This document shows, piece by piece, positions 1 through 9,237 of a stretch of DNA of 37,862 nt. The number at the start of each line of letters is the position of its first letter. Position 1 is the stretch's first letter. Position numbers and translations under genes: made by a program. Origin of the DNA: Acidimicrobiales bacterium (GTDB taxonomy: Bacteria; Actinomycetota; Acidimicrobiia; Acidimicrobiales; RAAP-2); contig JASHUY010000108.1 in the NCBI GenBank assembly GCA_030039755.1, positions 1 to 37,862 of the forward strand, in the 5' to 3' direction. The notes below the pieces were generated by a model that saw only the letters and a list, made by a program, of their open reading frames with translations, ran no database searches and had not been told where the DNA came from.

Positions 1-1144
1 CCGCGACGAGCGGGACCCCCGGTCGGTACGCCAGGTGGAGGTGCGTGGGCGCCTCGAGCACGACGAGGTCCGCTCTGGCGCCCGGGCGGAGGTGGCCGAC
101 GTCCGCGCGCCGGAGCGCCTTCGCCCCGCCGAGCGTCGCGGCGACGAGGGCCTCTTCGGGCGACATGCGCAGCTCCCGAACGGCGAGCGCGATGCACAAC
201 GGCATGCTCGTCGTATAGCTCGTCCCCGGGTTGCAGTCCGTCGCGAGCGCGACGGTCACACCGGCGTCGAGGAGCCGCCGCGCGTCAGGGTACGGGGCGC
301 GCAACGAGAAGTCGCACGCAGGCAGGAGCGTCGCGACCGTCGCAGAAGCCGCAAGGAGGTCCACGTCGCCGTCGGTCAGGTAGGTGCAGTGGTCTGCGGA
401 GGCGGCGCCCGCTTCTACCGCGACCCGCACGCCCGGCCCGTAGCCGAGCTGGTTCGCGTGCACCCGCGCGGCGAGACCAAGCGCCTTGCCGGCGGCGAGG
501 ATCGCCGCGCACTGGTCCGCGTCGAAGGCTCCCCGCTCGCAGAACACGTCCACCCATCGCGCGTAGGGCACGCACGCGGCGAGCATCTCGCCCTGCACGA
601 GCGCCACGTAGTCGTCGGCGCGCCCGGCGAACTCGCCGGGTACGACGTGCGCGCCGAGGAAGGTGGTCTCGTCGGTGGCCGCGCGGGCGATCCGGAGGCA
701 GTTCGCCTCGTGCACGACGTCGAGGCCGTAGCCGGACTTGCACTCGAAGGTCGTGGTCCCCGCCCGCGAGGCCTCCTCCCGAAGTCGTGCGAGCCTCGCA
801 GCGAGCTCCGAGTCGCTCGCCGCCCTCGTCGCGGCGACCGTCGTCGCGATGCCGCCCGCGGCATACGGACGCCCGGCCATCCGTGCCGCGAACTCGGCGG
901 CCCGGTCCCCGCCGAAGACCATGTGCGTGTGGCTGTCGACGAAACCGGGGACGACCGCCCGGCCGGCCACGTCGACCACGGAGTCGCCCGCGCCTTGCGG
1001 CGCCGCCCCGTCGGGACCGGTCCATGCGACACGGCCTGTCACGACGACGAGCGCGGCGTCGTGCACGATGCCGAGGTCGCCGTCGCCCTCGCGAGGATCG
1101 TTCGTCACGAGCTCACCGATGTGGCGGAAGAGCACAGACGCCAT
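1..1144 (-). CDS. hutI: Imidazolonepropionase HutI (partial, runs off left edge)
   Basis: Hydrolyses 4-imidazolone-5-propionate to N-formimidoyl-L-glutamate, third step of histidine breakdown, in the cytoplasm. Reading from the ATG at 1144 gives an unbroken frame to the window edge (381 codons), beginning [17 protein letters not shown]. The amidohydrolase metal site is seen as [10 protein letters not shown] near residues 70-79 after the typical [11 protein letters not shown] strand. Later segments such as ECKSGYG and [13 protein letters not shown] are classic HutI. The last visible residues ([14 protein letters not shown]) are the usual HutI C-terminal stretch, so probably only about 10-20 residues are missing. 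It starts 19 nt after the hutF stop, with a G-rich ribosome site in the gap, so it is the last gene of the hut operon visible here. Identification is firm; only the end is unseen. Confidence 0.95.
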   Translation of the reverse strand, partial: MASVLFRHIGELVTNDPREGDGDLGIVHDAALVVVTGRVAWTGPDGAAPQGAGDSVVDVAGRAVVPGFVDSHTHMVFGGDRAAEFAARMAGRPYAAGGIATTVAATRAASDSELAARLARLREEASRAGTTTFECKSGYGLDVVHEANCLRIARAATDETTFLGAHVVPGEFAGRADDYVALVQGEMLAACVPYARWVDVFCERGAFDADQCAAILAAGKALGLAARVHANQLGYGPGVRVAVEAGAASADHCTYLTDGDVDLLAASATVATLLPACDFSLRAPYPDARRLLDAGVTVALATDCNPGTSYTTSMPLCIALAVRELRMSPEEALVAATLGGAKALRRADVGHLRPGARADLVVLEAPTHLHLAYRPGVPLVA

Positions 1145-1163
1145 GTCCGCCCCCGCCCGCCCC

Positions 1164-2519
1164 TCAGCCCTCGACCGCGGCGTGGACGACGTCGCCGATC
1201 GCGGACTCGAGCTCCCCCGCGACGTCGTCGATCAGCAGGTGGTGCCCTTCGGCGACGACACGACGGCCCGACACCACGACATCGGTCACGTCGGCCGCCC
1301 CGGCCGCGAACACGACATGGTCGAGGAGCGTCCCGGCGTCGGCTCCGGCGAGCCGCACGGACGAGAGCGACACGGTGACGAGATCCGCGGGTGCTCCGGG
1401 CTCGAGCCGTCCCGCCTCCGGCCAGCCGATCGCCGCGTGCCCCGCGTTGGTCGCCGCGTCGAAGAGCGCGGCGGTGGTGAACCGGCCGCGCAACCCCGAC
1501 GCCAGCCGCTCGTCGAGCTCGAGGCCGCGCGCCTCTTCGAAGGGGTCGATGACCGCGTGGCTGTCGGTGCCGAGGACGATCGGGCACCCTCCGGCCGCGA
1601 GCGTGCGTGCGGGGCCGATCCCGTCGGCGAGCGCCCGCTCGGTGGTCGGGCACATGCAGACCGTCGTCCCGGTCGTGCCCAGCGTCCGGGCATCGGCCGG
1701 CTGGAGGTGGGTCGCGTGGACCGCGGTCGTGGCCGGCCCGAGCGCGCCGAACGCTGCGAGGAGGGCGACCGGCGACGCGCCGTACGCAGCGGCGACCGCG
1801 TCGTTCTCCGCAGGCTGCTCCGAGACATGGACGTGGAAGCGGGCGCCGCGGCCCGCCGCCCACGCCGCCACCTCGCCCGCGGCGCCAGGTGGGACCGCAC
1901 GCAGCGAGTGGGCCGCCGCGCCCACCCTCGCCCCTCGCCGGGCCATCCCCGTCACGAGCGCGTCGGCCCGGCTCGCCCACGTCGCGACGTCGCCGTCGGA
2001 GAACCGCTCCTGGACCCCTTCCGCCGGCTCTCCCGGCGCCCGCTCCAGGTAGCACGCGTCGAAGAGGGTCAGCCGGATCCCCGCATCGCGCGCGGCGTCA
2101 CCGAGCGCGAAGCCCATCTCGTTCGGATCGGCGTACCGCCGCCCGCCGGCAGCGTGGTGGAGGTAGTGGAACTCTCCGACCGCGCTGAAGCCCGCAAGGG
2201 CCATCTCCGCGAACGCTGCCCGGGCGAGCCGCCGGTAGCGGTCGGGGTCGAGGGCGGCCGCGATCGCGTACATCTGGTCCCGCCAACTCCAGAACGTCCC
2301 CGCCCGCTCCACGCGCCCCCGCAACGCGCGATGGAACGCGTGGCTGTGCGCGTTGGCGAACCCCGGCAGCGTGAGACCGGCCAGCCGCGTGTCGCCGGGC
2401 CCGGCCGCGACCCCCCGTTCCACGGCCACGATCGACGCGCCGTCGACCCTGACCGCCACGTCCGCCACGGTCTCGCCCCCTCCGAGGTAGGCGTAGTCGC
2501 AGTGGTACCTCAGCGCCAC
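1164..2519 (-). CDS. hutF: Formimidoylglutamate deiminase HutF
   Basis: Converts N-formimidoyl-L-glutamate to N-formyl-L-glutamate plus ammonia, the HutF branch of histidine catabolism. The 451-residue protein has the amidohydrolase layout: a metal-binding [12 protein letters not shown] (His58 and His60), [17 protein letters not shown] and the strongly HutF-like [18 protein letters not shown]. Length matches the family (about 450). I chose the GTG at 2519, which lies inside the last codons of the upstream M20 gene (10-nt overlap with its stop), because the protein then begins right before the family-typical [11 protein letters not shown]; upstream codons belong to the neighbour. The overlap implies translational coupling. 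It is followed by hutI 19 nt later. The presence of HutF rather than a formimidoylglutamase means a separate enzyme is needed to release glutamate from N-formylglutamate; the overlapping M20 gene is the obvious candidate. Confidence 0.93.
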   Translation of the reverse strand: MALRYHCDYAYLGGGETVADVAVRVDGASIVAVERGVAAGPGDTRLAGLTLPGFANAHSHAFHRALRGRVERAGTFWSWRDQMYAIAAALDPDRYRRLARAAFAEMALAGFSAVGEFHYLHHAAGGRRYADPNEMGFALGDAARDAGIRLTLFDACYLERAPGEPAEGVQERFSDGDVATWASRADALVTGMARRGARVGAAAHSLRAVPPGAAGEVAAWAAGRGARFHVHVSEQPAENDAVAAAYGASPVALLAAFGALGPATTAVHATHLQPADARTLGTTGTTVCMCPTTERALADGIGPARTLAAGGCPIVLGTDSHAVIDPFEEARGLELDERLASGLRGRFTTAALFDAATNAGHAAIGWPEAGRLEPGAPADLVTVSLSSVRLAGADAGTLLDHVVFAAGAADVTDVVVSGRRVVAEGHHLLIDDVAGELESAIGDVVHAAVEG

Positions 2520-3742
2520 AGGAGCTCTTCGAGTACCCGGGACAGCGCACGCACGCCCTCCACGCAGTCCTCGTCCGACGCGTGCTCTTCGGGACTGTGG
2601 CTCACGCCGGACGGGTTCCGCACGAAGATCATCGCCGTCGGGACCTCCGCGGCGAGGGCGCCGGCGTCGTGCCCCGCCCCCGTCTGCATGCCGGGCACCG
2701 CGCTCCCGAGCGCGTCGGTGACCCGCGCGCGCAGGGACGCGTCGAACCTCACCGCGCCCGTGCGCGACTCCTCGGTGACGGAGCACGCGACCCCGTGGTG
2801 GGCCGCTGCGGCAGCAGCCCGGACGCGCACGTCACCGAGGATCTCCTCGAGCGACGGTTCACAGGGGGCGCGCGCGTCGAGCCACGCCTCGACCGACGCG
2901 GCGACGGCATTCGTCGCGTTCGGCCGCACCGTGGCGCGCCCCACGGTGGCGAGCCCCCCGTGGCGCGCGGCGGACTCGCGCGCGGCGGCCACCATCGCCG
3001 AGAACGGCAGCATCGGGTCCTTGCGGTCCTCCAGGCGCGCGGTGCCCGCGTGGTCGGCCTCACCGTCGAAGCGGAGCCGCCAGCGGCCGTGCGGCCAGAT
3101 CCCGGTCCCGACCCCGACGGGTACGTCCGCCCCGGCGAGGTAGCGACCCTGCTCCACGTGGAGCTCCACGAAGGCCTCGAGCCGCGCCAGCCGCGCGCGG
3201 TCCTCACCGAGCTTCCCGGAGTCCACGCCCGCACCGCGCAGGGCTTGCGCGAGCGTCGTTCCGTTCGCGTCCACGAGGCCGCGTGCGCGGACGGGGTCGA
3301 GCGCGCCCACCGAGAGCCTGCTCCCGAGGCAGGCGACGCCGAACCGGGCCCCCTCCTCCTCCGTGAAATCGACCACCGCCACCGGTTTGCCCGGCGCGTC
3401 CCCCGTCGCGCGGAGCTCGTCGATTGCGAGGAACGCGGCGACCACGCCGAGCGGCCCGTCGTAGGCGCCACCTCTCGGGACGCTGTCGAGATGGCTGCCC
3501 GCTGCCAGCGCCCCCCGCGGGGGCGGTCCCTGCGCGGGGTCGTGGCCCCACCACGCCCAGAGGTTCCCGTTGCGGTCCTGCTCGACGGGGAGGTCACGCC
3601 CGGCCGCCGTCCGCCGGAACCACGCCCGCATCTCGAGGTCCGCGTCGCTCCACGCGAAACGGTCGTAGCCGCCGTCGGGTCGCAGTCCGATCGGCGCGAG
3701 CTCCGCCCACATCGTCCGGAAGCGCGCGAGGAGACCGCTCAC
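2510..3742 (-). CDS. M20-family amidohydrolase (allantoate amidohydrolase/N-carbamoyl-amino-acid hydrolase type) in hut operon
   Basis: A 410-residue dinuclear metal hydrolase of the allantoate amidohydrolase/L-carbamoylase group. Metal ligands are visible in order: GSHLDSVPRGG (His84), YDGPLGV (Asp95), FTEEEGARFG (Glu129/Glu130) and ELHVEQG (His195); the lid-domain DHAGTARLEDRKDP and the terminal NPSGVSHSPEEHA are also typical. Related genes sit in actinobacterial hut clusters, where they are usually annotated allantoate amidohydrolase. Since no HutG is visible here, I infer it removes the N-formyl (or N-carbamoyl) group from glutamate; this is not proven by sequence. The start is GTG at 3742, with no convincing ribosome site and 63 nt after hutH; an internal ATG at 3712 is possible, but family N-termini include the residues upstream of it. 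The GTG lies in one copy of a 16-bp repeat whose other copy carries the hutH stop. Confidence 0.85.
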   Translation of the reverse strand: MSGLLARFRTMWAELAPIGLRPDGGYDRFAWSDADLEMRAWFRRTAAGRDLPVEQDRNGNLWAWWGHDPAQGPPPRGALAAGSHLDSVPRGGAYDGPLGVVAAFLAIDELRATGDAPGKPVAVVDFTEEEGARFGVACLGSRLSVGALDPVRARGLVDANGTTLAQALRGAGVDSGKLGEDRARLARLEAFVELHVEQGRYLAGADVPVGVGTGIWPHGRWRLRFDGEADHAGTARLEDRKDPMLPFSAMVAAARESAARHGGLATVGRATVRPNATNAVAASVEAWLDARAPCEPSLEEILGDVRVRAAAAAAHHGVACSVTEESRTGAVRFDASLRARVTDALGSAVPGMQTGAGHDAGALAAEVPTAMIFVRNPSGVSHSPEEHASDEDCVEGVRALSRVLEELLWR

Positions 3743-3819
3743 CGGATCGGGCTCAGTGAGCTCACCGAGCTCGCCGGACCGGGCTCGCAGGCCGGGGGGT
3801 CGGGCTCACCGGATCGGGC
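3737..3819. repeat. Pair of 16-bp direct repeats spanning hutH stop and M20 start
   Basis: The 16-mer gctcaccggatcgggc occurs at 3737-3752 and 3804-3819, both as read on the plus strand. On the coding (minus) strand the right copy holds the hutH TGA stop and the left copy holds the GTG start of the M20 gene. Between them are several short GAGCTC and GGCTC elements that could fold. It looks like a small duplication at a gene junction and may affect translational coupling. Confidence 0.7.
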
Positions 3820-5401
3820 CGGCGGCAGACGCGGCCGCCTCGACGACCGCACCGGCCGCGACGAACGCCTCGGCGGCGACGAGCTCGGGGGAGGTGAACC
3901 TGTCCCGGCCCATCCCCGGGACCCGTTCGCGCAGCGCGGCGACGACCGCTCCCGTTGCCGGCGCCGGCGCCAGCGGTGCCCGCAGCTCGAGTCCCCGTGC
4001 GGCCGCCACGAGCTCGACGGCGAGGATCCGCCGGAGGTTCCGGATCGAGCGGCGGAGCTTGCGCCCCGCGCTCCAGCCCATCGAGACGTGGTCCTCCTGC
4101 ATCGCCGAGGTGGGGATCGAGTCGACGCTCGCCGGCGACGCCAGCCGCTTGTTCTCCGACACCATCGCGGCCTGGGTGTACTGGGCGATCATCAGCCCCG
4201 AGTCCACTCCGGGGTCCGCGGCGAGGAACGGCGGGAGACCGTGCGACCTCGTGCTGTCGAGCAGGCGGTCCGTCCTGCGCTCCGAGATGGACCCGAGGTC
4301 CGCGGCGGCGATCGCGAGGAAGTCCATCACGTAACCGAGGGGTGCGCCGTGGAAGTTCCCGTTGGAGGTCACCTCGCCGGACTCGAGGACGACGGGGTTG
4401 TCGATCGTCGCGGCAAGCTCGTGCTCGGCAACCTGCGCCGCATACGACACGGTGTCGCGCACGGCGCCGGTCACCTGCGGCGCGCACCTGCACGAGTAGG
4501 CGTCCTGCACGCGGGGGTCACCGATCCGGTGCGAGGCGACGATCGCGGAGTTCGCCATCACCCGGAACATGTTGTCCGCGCTCACCGCCTGCCCCGGGTG
4601 CGGGCGGAGGGGAGCGTGCAGCTCCGGACGGAACGCCTGGTCGGTGCCGAGCAGGGCCTCCACGCTCATCGCCGCCGTCACGTCGGCCGTCGCACAGAGC
4701 AGCGCCAGGTCGCTGATCGCGAGGACGAGCATCCCGAGCATGCCGTCGGTGCCGTTGACGAGGGCGAGGCCCTCTTTCGCGTGCAGCCGCACGGGCGCAA
4801 TGCCCGCGGCCGCGAGCGCGTCGGTGGCGGGTACACGCACTGCGCCGTCCGCACTCACGACCTCGCCTTCCCCCATCATCACGAGGGCGCAGTGCGCCAG
4901 CGGAGCGAGGTCCCCGCTGCAACCGAGGGAGCCCTGCTCCGGGACCAACGGGGTGATTCCGGCGTTCAGCATCCTGGCGAAGGTCTCGGCGAGCAGCGGT
5001 CGGGCACCGGTCCGGCCCGAGGCCAGGGTCTTCACACGCAGGAACATGAGCGCCCGCACCACCTCGCGCTCGACCGGCGGGCCCATGCCTGCGGCGTGCG
5101 AGCGGATGAGGCTCGACTGGAGGTCTTCACGGAGCTCGGGAGGGACGTGGCGGGTCGCCAGCGCGCCGAAGCCCGTCGAGATCCCGTAGGTGGGCTCCGG
5201 CGCGTCGGCCAGCCACTCGACCGCCGCTCGCGACGTCGCCATGGCACCGAGCGCGTCCTTCGTGAGGCGCACGACGGCGTCGGCGCGCGCGACCGCGACG
5301 ACATCTGCCGACGTGACGCCGGAGCTCCCGACGTCGACGGCGCAGACCTCCGCACGTGGGCTCGAAATGGGCCCGGCCCGGCGGTGCGTAGGGGCCTTCA
5401 C
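3806..5401 (-). CDS. hutH: Histidine ammonia-lyase HutH
   Basis: Removes ammonia from L-histidine to give urocanate, the first step of the pathway. The 531-residue protein has [12 protein letters not shown] (71-82), the [11 protein letters not shown] segment, and the loop that builds the MIO cofactor in [14 protein letters not shown]. The MIO triad reads Cys161-Ser-Gly rather than the textbook Ala-Ser-Gly. Later blocks [22 protein letters not shown] and the C-terminal [10 protein letters not shown] are standard. Start: the GTG at 5401 overlaps the hutU stop by 4 nt (GTGA), giving a length near the family norm of about 510; the open frame continues upstream but there it is antiparallel noise over hutU. 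Coupled translation from hutU is expected. Identification is firm. Confidence 0.95.
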   Translation of the reverse strand: MKAPTHRRAGPISSPRAEVCAVDVGSSGVTSADVVAVARADAVVRLTKDALGAMATSRAAVEWLADAPEPTYGISTGFGALATRHVPPELREDLQSSLIRSHAAGMGPPVEREVVRALMFLRVKTLASGRTGARPLLAETFARMLNAGITPLVPEQGSLGCSGDLAPLAHCALVMMGEGEVVSADGAVRVPATDALAAAGIAPVRLHAKEGLALVNGTDGMLGMLVLAISDLALLCATADVTAAMSVEALLGTDQAFRPELHAPLRPHPGQAVSADNMFRVMANSAIVASHRIGDPRVQDAYSCRCAPQVTGAVRDTVSYAAQVAEHELAATIDNPVVLESGEVTSNGNFHGAPLGYVMDFLAIAAADLGSISERRTDRLLDSTRSHGLPPFLAADPGVDSGLMIAQYTQAAMVSENKRLASPASVDSIPTSAMQEDHVSMGWSAGRKLRRSIRNLRRILAVELVAAARGLELRAPLAPAPATGAVVAALRERVPGMGRDRFTSPELVAAEAFVAAGAVVEAAASAAGPIR

Positions 5402-7086
5402 GCAGGTCCGCCGTTCCTCATGGGCACGCGGACCCCGAGTCGGCTTGCGACCGCCTCCGCCTCGGTGTACCCCGCATCCACGTGGCGGAAGACGCCGGTC
5501 GTCGGGTCGTTCGTCAGCACCCTCGCGAGCTTCGCAGCCGCGAGCTCGGAGCCGTCCGCGACGCAGACCTGCCCCGCATGGATCGACCGCCCGATGCCCG
5601 TGCCGCCGCCGTGGTGGACCGACACCCACGACGCACCGCTCGCGGTGGACACGAGCGCGTTCAGGAGCGGCCAGTCGGCGATCGCGTCGGACCCGTCGCG
5701 CATGGCCTCGGTCTCGCGGTACGGAGAGGCGACCGATCCGCAGTCGAGGTGGTCACGGCCGATCACGATCGGCGCCGAGAGCTCACCCGAGGCGACCATC
5801 TCGTTGAACCGCAGACCTGCGCGGTCGCGCTCGCCGAGGCCGAGCCAGCAGATGCGCGCGGGTAGCCCTTGGAAGGGGACGCGCTCCCCCGCGACACGGA
5901 TCCAACGCACGAGCTTGTCGTTGTCCGCGAAGAGCGCGCTCACCGCGGCGTCCGTCGCCGCGATGTCCCTCGGGTCGCCGGAGAGGGCCACCCACCGGAA
6001 CGGGCCCTTGCCTTCGCAGAAGAGCGGGCGGATGTAGGCAGGCACGAAACCGGGGTAGTCGAACGCCCTCTCGAACCCTCCGAGGCGCGCCTCGGCGCGG
6101 AGGCTGTTGCCGTAGTCGAACACCTCCGCACCCTTGTCCATCAGCGCGACGAGGGCCTCGCAGTGGACGGCCATCGCCGCGCGGGCCCGACGCAGGTACT
6201 CGTCGGGATCTCGCGCGCGCAGGCGCGCGGCGTCCTCGACCGACAACCCCGGTGGGACGTAGCTCAGCGGGTCGTGCGCCGGGGTCTGGTCGGTCGCGAT
6301 GTCGATTTGCACGTCGCGACGGACGAGCTCCGGCAGGACCTCGGCACCGTTCCCGACGAAACCGATCGACAAGCCTCGGGCCTCGTGCCGCGCGCGCTCG
6401 GCGAGCTCGACCGCTTCGTCGAGGCTGTGCGCGAGGGTGTCGAGGTAGCCGGCCGACAGGCGCCGTTCGATCCGGGTCGGATCGACGTCGCAGCAGATCA
6501 CCGTGCCGCCGTTGACGGTCACCGCCAGCGGCTGCGCGCCCCCCATCCCTCCTGCCCCGGACGTGACCGTGAGCGTCCCCTCGAGGGTGCCGCCGAAGCG
6601 CTTCTCGGCCACCGCGGCGAAGGTTTCGTACGTGCCCTGCAGGATCCCCTGCGTGCCGATGTAGATCCACGAGCCCGCGGTCATCTGGCCGTACATGGTC
6701 AGACCGAGCGCCTCCAGTCTGCGGAACTCCTCCCACGTCGCCCAGTCGGGGACGAGGTTGGAATTGGCGATCAGCACCCGGGGGGCCCACTCGTGCGTCG
6801 TGACCACCCCGACCGGCCGCCCCGACTGCACGAGGAGGGTCTCGTCCCCTTCGAGCTCGGCGAGGGACCGCTCGATCGCATGGAACGAGGGCCAGTCGCG
6901 CGCCGCCTTCCCCGATCCCCCGTAGACGACGAGCGCCTCCGGATGCTCGGCGACTTCGGGGTCGAGGTTGTTGCGGAGCATGCGGAGCGCGGCTTCCTGT
7001 GGCCATCCCTTGCAGGTGATCTGCGATCCTCGAGGAGCGCGCACGACCTCACGCTCCCTGCGCCGTGCGCCCTCGACCACCCTCAC
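5398..7086 (-). CDS. hutU: Urocanate hydratase HutU
   Basis: Adds water to urocanate to give 4-imidazolone-5-propionate using tightly bound NAD+. The 562-residue protein begins with the family start region ([23 protein letters not shown]), has the Gly-rich NAD segment [12 protein letters not shown] (175-186) and the urocanase signature [16 protein letters not shown] (405-420) with the active cysteine at about 413, plus [11 protein letters not shown] near the C-terminus. Two in-frame GTG codons could start it: 7086, four bases after a clear AGGAGG, or 7080, ten bases after it. I give the longer form; the difference is two residues. It lies 22 nt after iclR and overlaps hutH by 4 nt, so it is the first catabolic gene of the operon. 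Confidence 0.95.
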   Translation of the reverse strand: MRVVEGARRREREVVRAPRGSQITCKGWPQEAALRMLRNNLDPEVAEHPEALVVYGGSGKAARDWPSFHAIERSLAELEGDETLLVQSGRPVGVVTTHEWAPRVLIANSNLVPDWATWEEFRRLEALGLTMYGQMTAGSWIYIGTQGILQGTYETFAAVAEKRFGGTLEGTLTVTSGAGGMGGAQPLAVTVNGGTVICCDVDPTRIERRLSAGYLDTLAHSLDEAVELAERARHEARGLSIGFVGNGAEVLPELVRRDVQIDIATDQTPAHDPLSYVPPGLSVEDAARLRARDPDEYLRRARAAMAVHCEALVALMDKGAEVFDYGNSLRAEARLGGFERAFDYPGFVPAYIRPLFCEGKGPFRWVALSGDPRDIAATDAAVSALFADNDKLVRWIRVAGERVPFQGLPARICWLGLGERDRAGLRFNEMVASGELSAPIVIGRDHLDCGSVASPYRETEAMRDGSDAIADWPLLNALVSTASGASWVSVHHGGGTGIGRSIHAGQVCVADGSELAAAKLARVLTNDPTTGVFRHVDAGYTEAEAVASRLGVRVPMRNGGPA

Positions 7087-7108
7087 CTCACCTCCTCGAG
7101 CACCCCGA

Positions 7109-7852
7109 TCATCTCGACCAGAGGCCCCCGAGCTTCGCGGTGGCACGACCTGCGGCAACGACGACGTCGGCAGCCACCTCGGCCAGGGAGGCTTTCGAGC
7201 CCTTGAGGAAGCTGACACCCACGGCACCGCAGCAGGCATGGAGATCGAAGACCGGAGCCGCCACGCACTCGATGCCCGACACCGTGTCGCCTTCGTCGAC
7301 GGCGTACCCACGAGACCGGATCTCCGCCAGTTCGACCGCCATCTCGGCCCGCGTCCGGTGGCGACCGTCGCTGCTCGGCTGAGCCGGGTCGAGATGCTGG
7401 GCGACGTCCTCGGCGTCGAGCCACGCCAGGCAGGCCTTCCCGACGGACGTCCACTGTGCGGGGAGCCGGGCTCCGACCGCGCTCGCCAGCTGGACGCCGA
7501 GGACGGGCGGATCCTCCTTCCACAGGTAGACGACGTCGGTGCCGGCGAGCACGGCGAAGTGCGAGGTGACCTGGAGGCGGCGCGTAAGTGCCCGCAGTTC
7601 CGGCGCGATCTCGCTCATCGGGTTGGTCCGGTGCAACAAGGCGGAGCCGACCTCGAACGCCTTCATGCCGATCTTGTACGTCCCGGGTTCGGCCGGTTCG
7701 ACGAAACCCTCCGAGATCAGGTCGCGCAGCACCCCGTGCACCGAGCTCTTCGGTGCGCCGAGCGCCGCGGTGATCCCGCTCAGCGGTACCGGTTTCTCGG
7801 AGCTCGCGAGGAGCTCCAGCACCCGAACTGCTCTCACGACGGCCGTCCCCAC
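7109..7852 (-). CDS. IclR-family transcriptional regulator, first gene of the hut operon
   Basis: About 247 residues: an N-terminal winged helix-turn-helix ([18 protein letters not shown] ... [19 protein letters not shown], residues 4-51) followed by the IclR effector domain, with [18 protein letters not shown], the [10 protein letters not shown] segment and [22 protein letters not shown]. The GTG at 7852 has GAGGGGG five bases upstream and begins right at the helix-turn-helix. An ATG at 7936 would add 28 low-complexity residues and would lie inside the operator. It is 22 nt ahead of hutU and probably co-transcribed with the hut genes. A palindrome over the predicted transcription start suggests self-regulation; copies of the palindrome at two other promoters suggest a wider regulon. 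Effector unknown; a histidine pathway intermediate or an acyl/D-amino acid are possible. Confidence 0.9.
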   Translation of the reverse strand: MGTAVVRAVRVLELLASSEKPVPLSGITAALGAPKSSVHGVLRDLISEGFVEPAEPGTYKIGMKAFEVGSALLHRTNPMSEIAPELRALTRRLQVTSHFAVLAGTDVVYLWKEDPPVLGVQLASAVGARLPAQWTSVGKACLAWLDAEDVAQHLDPAQPSSDGRHRTRAEMAVELAEIRSRGYAVDEGDTVSGIECVAAPVFDLHACCGAVGVSFLKGSKASLAEVAADVVVAAGRATAKLGGLWSR

Positions 7853-7928
7853 GTCCACCCCCTCGCGCTTCACACCACGCCAGGCCGGACGAGGCGTCGG
7901 CGCAGCCGGTGGGCACCGCGGACCCGCG

Positions 7929-7944
7929 GTTCCCATATACGAAC
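7929..7944. promoter_or_regulatory. Candidate IclR-family operator, copy 1 (hut promoter)
   Basis: Read on the minus strand this is GTTCGTATATGGGAAC, two mismatches from the perfect palindrome GTTCGTATATACGAAC. It starts right at the predicted transcription start of iclR-hutUH, a position suited to repression. Two closer matches occur at 17855 and 18231. That the local IclR protein binds here is inferred. Confidence 0.7.
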
Positions 7945-7951
7945 TGCCTTC

Positions 7952-7981
7952 AGACTAGCCTGGCCGTCCGCACCCTTGCAA
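7952..7981 (-). promoter_or_regulatory. Promoter of iclR-hut operon
   Basis: On the minus strand TTGCAA (7976-7981) and TAGTCT (7952-7957) are separated by 18 nt, a plausible housekeeping -35/-10 pair. The predicted start, near 7945, abuts the palindrome at 7929-7944. It leaves a leader of roughly 90 nt before the iclR GTG. Confidence 0.55.
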
Positions 7982-7996
7982 TCCGGGCCACGGCGC

Positions 7997-8018
7997 GGGG
8001 CACGGGCGCGGGGCGGGG
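7997..8018 (+). other. G-quadruplex-type G-run motif between serine hydrolase gene and hut promoter
   Basis: Four runs of three to four G's on the plus strand at 7997-8000, 8004-8006, 8010-8013 and 8015-8018 with loops of 3, 3 and 1 bases. It sits between the end of the minus-strand serine hydrolase gene (8080) and the hut -35 box (7981). The plus strand is the template for transcripts arriving from the hydrolase gene, so a fold here could stall them. Only the motif is seen; any role is inferred. Confidence 0.4.
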
Positions 8019-8079
8019 CGCGGCCGGTGGGCGCGAGGGCGGTCCGGTCCCGAGGCCGGCACCACGAAGACCCCGCCGG

Positions 8080-9237
8080 TCAGTCCTTTCCACTCGCCAG
8101 CGCCGCGATGGCTGCGAAGGCTCCGTCGTGCAGCGCGCGGTCTTCGGACGGACCGGCCTGGCTGGAGAACTTCACGATCACGACTTCGCGAGCGGGGTCG
8201 ATCCACAAGTACTGCCCGAAGACTCCCTTGGCGAGGAAACTCCCGCTCTGATCGCCCGTCACCCACCATTGGTTCCGGTAGCTGCCCGACGGATGCAGCG
8301 CGACGAAGTCCTGGTCCACGACGACCGCTCTGGAACCACGTCTGGTGTCTGCGATGAACGGCTCGGGCAGAACCTGGGCCCCGAGGACCCTGCCCGATCG
8401 GAGCACGCACAGCCCGAACCGGGCGATGTCCCTCGCGGTCGCCGCGATGCCCCCGCAGGTGTACGGGCTCCCTTCGGCGTCGACGCTGACCACCGCAGGT
8501 TGCTCGGCGCCGATTCGCGACCAGACACGCTCGCTCAGCAGCTCGGCGTACGGAGTCGATGCGGCCCGTTCTGCGACCCAGGAAAGGACGTCGGTCGTCG
8601 CCGAGCAGTACTGGAAGCTGCGGCCGTGCGGACCGTTCGGCCGAAGCGTCGCAAGGAACGCGCGGCAATTCGGCGGGTCGCCGGCACAACGGGGCCGCCA
8701 ACCTGCAACCCGGTCCATTCGTTGCAAATCGGAAGACGGGTCTCCCATGTCCTGGCTGAACTCGAGCGCCGCGGTCATGTCGAGCAGCTGCGAGACCGTC
8801 GCCGACCCGTACGCGGACGCGGAGAGCTCCGGGACGTAGGTCGCCACGTCGGACTCCCTGTCGAGCACCCCGTCCGCCATCACCGATCCGACGGCCATCG
8901 CCCCGACCGACTTCGAGACCGACATCAGGACATGGCGTCGCTCGGGGCCCGCCTCGCCGAAGTAGCGCTCGAACACGACGAGCCCTCCGTGCACGACGAG
9001 GAACGCGTCGGTGGACGTGCGTTCGAGGAATTCCGACAGGTGAACGGACGGCATGTCCGAAAACATGACCTCGCTGGTCTCCGACAACGCACCGGCCGAC
9101 GAAGCCAGCGGTGCGCTCGGACCACCGTTCGCGATGGGCACCGTGGTCACGACCTCCTCGAAGTGGCTGAAGGACCAGCCGCGTGCCGCCGGCTCGAGCC
9201 AGTCACGCCCTCGCGACGAGCCGCGGGTCGTCAGCAC
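8080..9237 (-). CDS. Serine hydrolase, class C beta-lactamase/S12 family (NylB-like)
   Basis: A 385-residue penicillin-binding-fold hydrolase. The nucleophile motif SxxK is MSVSKSVG (Ser106, Lys109), and the second motif Tyr-x-x is FQYCSATTD (Tyr210), the arrangement found in 6-aminohexanoate-dimer hydrolases and related amidases/esterases. The N-terminal region WSFSHFEEVVTTVPIANGG also resembles that group. No signal peptide or membrane segment is evident, so it is probably cytoplasmic. The GTG at 9237 overlaps the stop of the upstream DadA-like gene by 7 nt and has no clear ribosome site, suggesting coupled translation; a GTG further in would remove the family-like N-terminus. S12 enzymes include D-aminopeptidases and D-esterases, so its place beside a D-amino-acid oxidoreductase and a D-acylase suggests an amidase acting on D-residue substrates. 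Substrate unknown. Confidence 0.85.
   Translation of the reverse strand: MLTTRGSSRGRDWLEPAARGWSFSHFEEVVTTVPIANGGPSAPLASSAGALSETSEVMFSDMPSVHLSEFLERTSTDAFLVVHGGLVVFERYFGEAGPERRHVLMSVSKSVGAMAVGSVMADGVLDRESDVATYVPELSASAYGSATVSQLLDMTAALEFSQDMGDPSSDLQRMDRVAGWRPRCAGDPPNCRAFLATLRPNGPHGRSFQYCSATTDVLSWVAERAASTPYAELLSERVWSRIGAEQPAVVSVDAEGSPYTCGGIAATARDIARFGLCVLRSGRVLGAQVLPEPFIADTRRGSRAVVVDQDFVALHPSGSYRNQWWVTGDQSGSFLAKGVFGQYLWIDPAREVVIVKFSSQAGPSEDRALHDGAFAAIAALASGKD

Noticed and set aside
2582-6037. A 1151-codon plus-strand open frame over hutH, hutU and the M20 gene
   Set aside because: Antisense reading of GC-rich codons; no ribosome site or family features, and the opposite strand encodes well-known enzymes.
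7853-7936. ATG start at 7936 for the IclR regulator
   Set aside because: It lies inside the operator palindrome and only about 9 nt from the predicted transcription start, and adds a non-conserved Pro/Arg tail; GTG 7852 has a good ribosome site.
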